Source of the DNA: Dolomitihabitans soli
GTDB lineage: Bacteria; Actinomycetota; Actinomycetes; Streptosporangiales; Streptosporangiaceae
Direction of reading: 5' to 3'
Assembly (NCBI RefSeq): GCF_022213955.1
Contig: NZ_JAKNTW010000010.1
Span: forward strand, 343,335-407,334
Length of the DNA stretch: 64,000 bases
Position 1 is the stretch's first letter. Each line of letters begins with the position of its first letter. The notes below the pieces were generated by a model, which saw only the letters and a list, made by a program, of their open reading frames with translations, was not told where the DNA came from and did not search any database. Position numbers and translations under genes: made by a program. Positions 58,226 to 64,000 of this stretch are shown in pieces.

Positions 58226-58948
58226 CTATTCCCCGGCGTTCCGGGCACCCGGGCGCCTTCGCCACTGCTCTATGACCTGCCGGAACGCCTCGGTCACCAG
58301 AACAAGAAGTTCGGCGGAGGATTCGAAACGGGCGCCCGCCGGGGTCGCGGCCCCGAGAATCTCGGCTCCGCGCCGCGATGCGGCCGCCAGGGCGTCGTTC
58401 ATCTGCTGAGCCGCAAGGAGGGACCGGAGCCAGATCTCATCGTCCATGACATAGCGTTCGCGGCGCCCACCGGGAACCCGTTCCCGCTTGAGCGTTCCCT
58501 GCTGTTCGAGGAAGGCGACGGCGTGCGAGACCGACGCCGGGCTGACGCGAAGCCGCTGGACCAGGTCGGCGGCGGTGAGAGTGCCGGAGTCGGTGACGTA
58601 CAGGCAGGCCAGCACCCTGGCCTCCATCCGGGGCATGCCCTGCTGAACGAGGAGAGCGGTGAAGGACTGCGTGAAGTCCCGCACCGCGAGGGGGTCACGC
58701 CCATGGCCGCCGTCGGGGATCGTCGGCACCGGAGGCTGAGCCTGCTTGCGCCGGCGCGCACGATGCCGTGTGGCCTCGTGCGCCACGTCCGCCCCGTAAT
58801 CGTCGGGTCCGCCATTGCGGGTGACCTCCCGCATGATGGTCGAGGCGGGCCGCCCCAGACGCCGGCCGATCTCTGCGTATCCGAGCCCCTCGGCCAGCCA
58901 CGCGGCGATGTGCTGACGATCCTCATTGGTGAGTCTGCCTCCGGGCAT
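58226..58948 (-). CDS. MarR/GbsR-type regulator with IS30-like helix-turn-helix
   Basis: Regulator of 240 residues with two DNA-binding parts. Residues ~4-45 (LTNEDRQHIAAWLAEGLGYAEIGRRLGR, then STIMREVTRNGG) match the HTH of IS30-type transposases; residues ~85-170 form a MarR/GbsR-like winged helix (TAADLVQRLRVSPASVSHAV). I start at ATG 58948; a further 41 codons upstream stay open but run over three ATTGCA(A/T)T boxes that look like its binding sites. Convergent with the monooxygenase, divergent from the serine hydrolase. Confidence 0.82.
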   Translation of the reverse strand: MPGGRLTNEDRQHIAAWLAEGLGYAEIGRRLGRPASTIMREVTRNGGPDDYGADVAHEATRHRARRRKQAQPPVPTIPDGGHGRDPLAVRDFTQSFTALLVQQGMPRMEARVLACLYVTDSGTLTAADLVQRLRVSPASVSHAVAFLEQQGTLKRERVPGGRRERYVMDDEIWLRSLLAAQQMNDALAAASRRGAEILGAATPAGARFESSAELLVLVTEAFRQVIEQWRRRPGARNAGE

Positions 58949-59023
58949 CGGTGCTCGGCCCCCCTCTGTCGACACGCGTGAAGCTCGGCGACTCCGCTGC
59001 AAGTGTGCGTTCACCGGCAGCCC

Positions 59024-59077
59024 ATTGCAATTCTCATCTTGATCTCCCATTGCATTCAGCATCACAATCATTGCAAT
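59024..59077. promoter_or_regulatory. three ATTGCA boxes upstream of the MarR-type gene
   Basis: ATTGCAAT at 59024 and 59070 (each an 8-bp palindrome) and ATTGCATT at 59049 are spaced 25 and 21 bp apart, close to two turns of the helix, in the gap between the regulator and the hydrolase gene. Such phased boxes suggest cooperative binding by the regulator. Confidence 0.5.
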
Positions 59078-59304
59078 GCGAGCCTACTGAGCCGAATTTA
59101 GCAGGTCAGATGCGCCATTTTCTATGTTGACGAATACATGAACGCAAAGTACTGTCGCAGATGTTCAGCGATTCCCGAACACTAGCGGGTGCCAGTGGCA
59201 CCGCCGAGGGAGTCCTGTGACCGAGCTCCGACTCGCCGAGGCCATGAGCGCCACGCCGGGACAGGGCTCGCAGAAATCGACCACTGTTCGCAAGGAGATC
59301 GATG

Positions 59305-60534
59305 ATGGAACACGGCAATAGAGGCTTCTCCGAGGCAGGGCTACGCAGACTGCACGACGTGCTGGCCAGGCATGTCGAGTCCGGGAAGATTCCCGGACTG
59401 GTCGCCCTGGTCGGCCGGGGCGACCAGACGCACGTCGAAGCGATCGGGACGATGCGCCATGACGGCGGCGCGCCGATGCGCCGGGACACGATCTTCCGGA
59501 TGGCCTCCACCTCCAAGCCGGTGGCGATGGCGGCGGCGATGGTTCTGCTGGATGAGTGCCGGCTGCGACTGGACGACCCGGTGCAGCCGTGGCTGCCGGA
59601 ACTGGCCGACCGGCAGGTGCTGAAGCGGATCGACGGCCCGCTGGACGACACCGTGCCGGCCCGGCGGCCGATCACCGTACGAGACCTGCTGACCTCCACC
59701 TTCGGACTCGGCATGGACATGACGGCACTGGGCACCCCGATCATGAACGCCATCTTCGAACAGGGCCTCACACCCGATCTGCCGGAGCCGATGCCCGGAC
59801 CGGATGAGTGGATGCGCCGCCTGGGCACGCTGCCGCTGATGCACCAGCCCGGACAGCACTGGCAGTACCAGATCAGCCACGACGTCCTCAGCGTGCTCAT
59901 CGCGAGGGTCACCGGCCAGCCGTTCGAGACGTTCCTGCGCCAACGCGTCTTCGACCCCCTCGGCATGAAGGACACCGGTTTCCACGTCCCCGCCGACCAG
60001 ATCGACCGGCTGCCCACCCTCTACGCTCCCGACCCCCAAACCGGCGAATTCCACGTGTGGGACGAAGCTGTGGGCGGACGATGGAGCCGGCCACCGGCCT
60101 TCCCGGGCAGCGGCGGCGGGCTGGTCTCCACCGCCGACGACTACCACGCCTACTTCCGCATGCTGCTCAACGGCGGCATGCACGGCAGCCAACGCGTTCT
60201 GTCCCGGCCCGCCGTCGAACTGATGACCACCAACCGGCTCACCCCCGAACAGCAAGCCGCCCGGCACGCCATGGCCACCAACAACGTCCACATCTCCTTC
60301 GGCCAAGGCCAGCACGGCGGCTGGGGCTTCGGCATGGCGGTACGCACCTACCGCGGCGACTACGCCCCCATCGGCCAGTTCGGCTGGGACGGCGGAGCCG
60401 GCACCACCACCTACGCCGACCCCGCCAACCAACTCACCGGCATCCTGCTCACCCAGGTCGGCATGTCAGCCCCGAACGCGGCACACCTCATCCACGACTT
60501 CTGGACCACGCTCTACCAGGCACTCGACAACTGA
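59305..60534 (+). CDS. beta-lactamase-family serine hydrolase (class C-like/esterase)
   Basis: Serine hydrolase of 409 residues of the beta-lactamase/D-Ala-D-Ala carboxypeptidase/EstB type. The SxxK nucleophile motif is in RMASTSKPVAM, the Tyr motif in QYQISHDVLSVL, and a late GWDGGAGTT replaces the KTG box. There is no signal peptide, so it is probably cytoplasmic and more likely an esterase than a cell-wall enzyme. AAGGAG is upstream of two adjacent ATGs (59302 and 59305); the second has the better spacing. Divergent from the MarR-type regulator, which probably controls it. Confidence 0.9.
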   Translation: MEHGNRGFSEAGLRRLHDVLARHVESGKIPGLVALVGRGDQTHVEAIGTMRHDGGAPMRRDTIFRMASTSKPVAMAAAMVLLDECRLRLDDPVQPWLPELADRQVLKRIDGPLDDTVPARRPITVRDLLTSTFGLGMDMTALGTPIMNAIFEQGLTPDLPEPMPGPDEWMRRLGTLPLMHQPGQHWQYQISHDVLSVLIARVTGQPFETFLRQRVFDPLGMKDTGFHVPADQIDRLPTLYAPDPQTGEFHVWDEAVGGRWSRPPAFPGSGGGLVSTADDYHAYFRMLLNGGMHGSQRVLSRPAVELMTTNRLTPEQQAARHAMATNNVHISFGQGQHGGWGFGMAVRTYRGDYAPIGQFGWDGGAGTTTYADPANQLTGILLTQVGMSAPNAAHLIHDFWTTLYQALDN

Positions 60535-60569
60535 CCCCAAGCCCCCATCGAATCCAAATGAGTCACGCT

Positions 60570-61514
60570 CTAATGGGCGGGCAGGCGGCTCACCACCTCG
60601 GCGGCCGCTTCGCGCATCTCCGGGGTCACCTTGCCGTCTTCCTTGTTGTACGGGATCTCCAGGACGAGGTTGCTCACCCGCACCCACAGCGTCACCCGGG
60701 ACCCGTACTTCTCGGAGAAGGCCTCGTCCCCCAGACCCTTCACGGGTTTGGCCGGCTCTTCAGCCCACCTCCTGTAGTAGGCGAAGATCTCCTTGGCCAC
60801 GGTGATCCCGCTCTTGCCCTGCCACGCTCGCGCGTGCCGCACCTTGAGCCCGCCGCATTGGGTCGCCGACTTGGGGACGCCCTCCGGCAGCAGGGAGCAG
60901 GCGTACGGCGCCGCCGCGAAGCGCCCGTCCGACGGGTTGACGGTGGGCCCGGGCCGGTCCATGGCTTCGGCGACCCACTGCGCGGCCTTCAGCGCACGCT
61001 CCTGGTGCTGCGGGCCGGGCGGTGCCTGCCAGCCGTAATTGATGTTGATCACCGCATTGCTGAGCCGGAAGGTCAGGGCCGTGGCATGCAACCCTATGGG
61101 GGGTGCGAGGATGAACGACTCGTCACCCACATTCGCGTTGACGTGAGGTTCGGGCGGGTCCGCGACCAGCATCGTGGGAAAGGCGGAGTCCGGGGGCTTG
61201 GTGAAGAAGGAGTGAGCCGCCGCCACATCGGCGGCCAGGTGGACGCCGACCTCGAGCGTATATCTCGCGGGCGGCGGCAGCCCGGGGCTCGGGGTCGACC
61301 AGGTGCATCCCGCTTCGTCATATTCCTGCTCGGCGAGCGTGACCAGTTGTTCCACCTGCTCGACGGTGAGCAGTGAGCAGGGATCGAGGGCCCCGGCGAA
61401 CCTACCGGGCCCGGACGGCGGGGGACTCGCGGCCTGGGCCGGGCGAGGCGGCGCGGGATCCGCCGAGCAGGCGGCGGTGAGCAGCAGGAGTACGGCCATG
61501 GCCATTCTGATCAC
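60570..61514 (-). CDS. lipoprotein of unknown function with two related halves (DUF3558-like)
   Basis: Lipoprotein of 314 residues. The GTG start overlaps the upstream stop by 4 bp and gives the signal MAMAVLLLLTAAC with lipobox Cys near residue 17; then a Pro-rich linker. Two halves start alike: DPCSLLTVEQVEQLV (about 45) and YACSLLPEGVPKSAT (about 200), each followed by another Cys and a similar length, the pattern of DUF3558-like domains. Function unknown; probably on the outer face of the membrane, with the sister protein encoded just upstream. Confidence 0.75.
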   Translation of the reverse strand: MIRMAMAVLLLLTAACSADPAPPRPAQAASPPPSGPGRFAGALDPCSLLTVEQVEQLVTLAEQEYDEAGCTWSTPSPGLPPPARYTLEVGVHLAADVAAAHSFFTKPPDSAFPTMLVADPPEPHVNANVGDESFILAPPIGLHATALTFRLSNAVININYGWQAPPGPQHQERALKAAQWVAEAMDRPGPTVNPSDGRFAAAPYACSLLPEGVPKSATQCGGLKVRHARAWQGKSGITVAKEIFAYYRRWAEEPAKPVKGLGDEAFSEKYGSRVTLWVRVSNLVLEIPYNKEDGKVTPEMREAAAEVVSRLPAH

Positions 61515-62515
61515 GGCAGTGCCTTCACGATCCACCGTGCGGCCTGCTCGGCCTTTGCCGGGTCGCGCGCCTGCACGTAGCCGATCAGGTTGGCCTTCCT
61601 GAAGGCCACCACCGGCAGGCCGGGTATCTGGGGTGTACCGGGATAGAAGGCGAGCGCCTCGTCCGCGATGTCAAGGGCCGCCGACTCCGGGTCTCTCCAT
61701 CCGGCGAACATCTCCTTCGCCTGGGCGATGCCGTCGCCCGCCGGGCCGCGCCGGGGAGCCCAGAATTGCAGCTTCAGCTGCGGATCCCATGCCGTGTTCG
61801 GTTTCTCCCACGTGCAGGTCGCGGAGTGCGAGGTCCGCGCGTAGGCCTCCGGGTCGACGAGCTTCTCCGTTTGTTCAGGGCTGAGGAGGGCGCACGCGAT
61901 CGGTGGCTCCGCGTAGGTGCCGGGGGCTGGCGTGGGCGTCGGTTCAGGTGGGCCCATCCGGTCGAGTGCGGCCGCCATGCGGCGGCTCACCGACACCGCG
62001 CCCTGACGCAGGCGGTGGGCGCTCACCGGCCGGTCGGACGCGAAGTACTCGACCTCCACCAGGAGGTTGCCAGTGCGGAAGAGAACCTTGACGAACTCTA
62101 CTTGCTTGGTGCCCGCGGAGAGGTGGTCGAGCAAGTGGGCCTCGTCCCCCACGCCCTCCACCACCCGTGCTTTCGTGGTGGTCACTTCGCGGAACTTGTT
62201 ATTGATCCATTCGGAATCTGGGGAATTGTCCGGGCGGAGGTCGACGATCAGGCGCCTGCGGTACTCCTCGTGAGCCTGCGCAGAGGTGCGGTCCCAAGGG
62301 TCCCCGTCCGAAGTGACTTCCCTGACCGTCAGTTCTGCGCCCCGCTGTGTCCAGACACAATATTGCCCGTCCAGCCTGGTGTCGGCGTCGGGCACGAGCC
62401 GCTTGACCAGGTCCCGGTCGACGGTCGCGCACAGGTCGACCGGCGCGGGGAACCTCGGCTGAACCCCTGGGGGGAGCGGGTTGAGCCATAACATCAGGGC
62501 GATCACCAGGTGCAC
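61511..62515 (-). CDS. exported protein of unknown function with two related halves
   Basis: Protein of 334 residues with a short hydrophobic start (VHLVIALMLWLNPLPPG) that may be a weak signal peptide. Like its downstream neighbour it has two DUF3558-like halves, beginning PVDLCATVDRDLVKRLV (about 25) and PPIACALLSPEQTEKLV (about 205), each with a paired later Cys (YCVW, TCTW). A Pro/Thr linker joins them. The two genes overlap by 4 bp and look like an old duplication. GTG start without a good ribosome site, so the N-terminus may be different. Confidence 0.7.
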   Translation of the reverse strand: MHLVIALMLWLNPLPPGVQPRFPAPVDLCATVDRDLVKRLVPDADTRLDGQYCVWTQRGAELTVREVTSDGDPWDRTSAQAHEEYRRRLIVDLRPDNSPDSEWINNKFREVTTTKARVVEGVGDEAHLLDHLSAGTKQVEFVKVLFRTGNLLVEVEYFASDRPVSAHRLRQGAVSVSRRMAAALDRMGPPEPTPTPAPGTYAEPPIACALLSPEQTEKLVDPEAYARTSHSATCTWEKPNTAWDPQLKLQFWAPRRGPAGDGIAQAKEMFAGWRDPESAALDIADEALAFYPGTPQIPGLPVVAFRKANLIGYVQARDPAKAEQAARWIVKALP

Positions 62516-62901
62516 CAGCGGACCCTACCGGTGCCGGGTATGTTTCCGGTATGGCCGCCAAATCCGGTGATGGGGCACGCTGGCGTCCGAGATCAGACCG
62601 GCGGTGGAACCTGCCCGGCGACCTGATCGAGCGCAAGGCACGCCGCTTCACCCGAGCAACACACTGGACGGATGCGCACCTTTCTCCCGGGGTGACGCGC
62701 AGGCCCTCGTCGAGGCATGAACAGGAGCATGCCCGCCGACCCCGTCACCACCCGATGGTGATGCGAGAAGGTGCTCCCCCGACGGCCTGATCGTGGCCGA
62801 GGACGGGGGCCGGGGGGATGGCAGGCTGCGCCTGCACCACAACGATCGCCTGCCAACTCACGCCCCAGGCCAGACCATATAACCCTCACATTTGAAGGTC
62901 T
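62516..62901. other. 386-bp gene-free stretch
   Basis: No credible gene. The open frames on either strand are low in information and lack ribosome sites. It holds GCAGGC-TGC-GCCTGC (62821-62835), a perfect inverted repeat, close after which the I36-type gene ends, so it may serve as that gene's terminator. Confidence 0.5.
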
Positions 62902-63303
62902 CTAGCAGGCGCCGATCCATTTGACACTGAAAATGTTAACTCTCTCCTTTTTGGTGAATTTCTTGATGGTCGTGCCATCGCCCGGCGGATGCAGGCAGAT
63001 TGTCTTCTTGGATTCGCCGAAATAGTTGTAAGTAACGCGGATATGGTCGGCGCCGGCGACTCTTTTTCCGTTATTCCTGATCCACGACGACCCTCCGTCG
63101 AATGTGTGGGTGTGAGTCAGGTTCCCGCTGTACTGCCAGAGGGGATACCTGGGCGGGTCATAGATGCAGAAGTTCCCGCTCTTACATCTGTCCACAGGGA
63201 TATCGCCGGCTGTGGCGGCTTGTGCGGGGGCGGCGGCCAGTGTCAACGTCAGGAAGGTTGCGGTCCCGAGTGAGACGGCGGCTCCCTTGAGGTGTTTGAA
63301 CAT
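62902..63303 (-). CDS. secreted small protein, peptidase inhibitor I36-like
   Basis: Secreted protein of 133 residues. A Sec signal peptide (residues 1-29) ends at AAAPAQA-ATAG. The mature part has CKSGNFCIYDPPRYPLWQY, close to the I36 pattern (C-x-G-x-x-C-L-Y plus aromatic strand) of the Streptomyces metalloproteinase inhibitor SMI and relatives with a beta-gamma-crystallin-like fold. Four cysteines (about 40, 46, 107 and the last residue) can form two disulfides. Inhibitory activity cannot be told from sequence. Its AT-richer composition differs from its neighbours. Confidence 0.78.
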   Translation of the reverse strand: MFKHLKGAAVSLGTATFLTLTLAAAPAQAATAGDIPVDRCKSGNFCIYDPPRYPLWQYSGNLTHTHTFDGGSSWIRNNGKRVAGADHIRVTYNYFGESKKTICLHPPGDGTTIKKFTKKERVNIFSVKWIGAC

Positions 63304-63614
63304 GGCAACCGTTCTACAGGGCGCCGATATGGTTCGGATTTAGATCGCCTATAAGAAGCCGACTATCGACTCAAGCGCAAGCAGGTCAACGAGTGAACCG
63401 CGGACACCGTGCCGTGGTGATCGCCAGGGCGCTCCGGGGGTGGTGATTCTTCCGGGAGCGACGCAGTCGGGGGCGGCTCGCGCGTGGGTGGGCGTCAGTC
63501 GGTGTGGGCGTTGCTGCCGGCGGCCCTGGAGGCGTCGGCTTCGACGTGATCGGCCGCGAGACGAAGGCCAGGGCCGAGGCGGTACGGATCGCCGACCGCC
63601 TCGGCCCCAGGGGA
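63304..63614. other. 311-bp stretch without a recognisable gene
   Basis: I see no gene I can support. A plus-strand reading (DVIGRETKARAEAVRIADRLG, about 63545-63607) looks coding-like in composition but has no start or known relatives that I recognise; it may be debris beside the ABC pseudogene. Confidence 0.4.
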
Positions 63615-64000
63615 TCAGGCCAGGCTGTCGAGCCACGCCTGGTGCAGGCCCGCGAAGCGACCTGAGCCGGCGATGAGCTCGTCGGGCGGGCCGTCCTCGA
63701 CGAGCCTGCCGCCCTCCATGACGAGGACCCGCTCGGCGATCTCGACCGTGGAGAGCCGGTGCGCGATGATCAGCGCGGTCCGGTCCGCGAGGATCGTCCG
63801 CAGCGCCCGCTGGACCAGGCGCTCGCTGGGTACGTCGAGGCTGGAGGTCGCCTCGTCCAGGATCAGCACGGCAAGAAACGGGAGATCAGCTTGGCCAGCG
63901 TGGTCTTCCCGGCACCGGTGGCGCCGACCACGGCCACCGTCTGCCCCGCCGGGATCCGAAGGTCGAACGTCGGCAGGATCGGCACGTCCGGCACGTAGGA
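63615..64000 (-). pseudogene. ABC-transporter ATPase pseudogene, runs off the window
   Basis: The minus strand from the edge reads an ABC-exporter ATPase: [21 protein letters not shown] (Walker A), then within about 15 bases [11 protein letters not shown] (Walker B) in another frame, followed by the H-loop region [10 protein letters not shown] and a normal C-terminus. The ~100 residues that should lie between, including the LSGGQ signature and Q-loop, are deleted, and the frame is shifted. It cannot give a working ATPase. The upstream permease part would lie outside the window. Confidence 0.8.

Overview
The window is high-GC actinobacterial DNA: very GC-rich third positions, many GTG and TTG starts, 4-bp ATGA or GTGA gene overlaps, several apparently leaderless promoters, and actinobacterial families throughout (DUF1206, DUF3068, DUF2613, AftD, DprE1/DprE2, HxlR, peptidase inhibitor I36). 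It looks like a chromosomal segment of a filamentous, non-mycolate actinomycete. A member of the Streptosporangiales is my guess from gene style; no rRNA or other phylogenetic marker is present to prove it.

Layout. 1-9.6 kb: an alanine dehydrogenase / class III aminotransferase pair, an M20 dipeptidase, a small membrane protein, a compact VWA/substrate-binding - membrane protein - PspA operon, and a divergent cysteine-dioxygenase-like / LysR pair. 9.6-18.5 kb: an accessory stretch with an IS200/IS605 element (tnpA plus tnpB) next to tRNA-like fragments, an XRE regulator with an HD phosphohydrolase, three coupled small unknown genes, a broken copy of part of the HD gene fused to the 3' end of an AraC gene, a DHA2-type efflux pump, and a LysE exporter behind a reductase remnant. 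18.5-25.7 kb: a lipid-catabolism cluster (two acyl-CoA ligases, two SCP2-thiolase-like proteins, a DUF35 protein, an enoyl-CoA hydratase) resembling the Ltp3/Ltp4/Rv3521/EchA19/FadD19 part of mycobacterial sterol side-chain catabolism, with KstR2-type palindromes upstream. 25.7-32.7 kb: mixed metabolism and membrane genes, with pseudogene debris and a dispersed repeat.

32.7-48.8 kb is the most coherent block. It encodes the decaprenyl-phospho-arabinose pathway (UbiA, DprE1, DprE2), an AftD-type arabinofuranosyltransferase, a GT4 glycosyltransferase, two large unknown multi-membrane (GT-C-like) proteins, two DUF3068 proteins, an acyltransferase-3 and a DUF2613 micropeptide. Together they suggest assembly and decoration of an arabinose-containing envelope polymer. 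DprE1 has Ala where mycobacterial DprE1 has the benzothiazinone-reactive Cys. The block is unusually rich in in-frame tandem repeats.

48.9-54.8 kb: a two-domain acyl-CoA dehydrogenase and an acyl-CoA ligase that share a 17-bp operator, separated by a proline-rich tail-anchored protein, then an HtrA-like lipoprotein protease. 54.8-64 kb: a TetR/SDR/FAD-monooxygenase group, a MarR-type regulator with an IS30-like HTH, a beta-lactamase-family hydrolase, two coupled secreted proteins with repeated halves, an I36-type secreted protein, and an ABC-transporter pseudogene running off the right edge.

I found no rRNA, intact tRNA, CRISPR array, prophage or large natural-product cluster. Motif, operator and promoter calls were made by eye.
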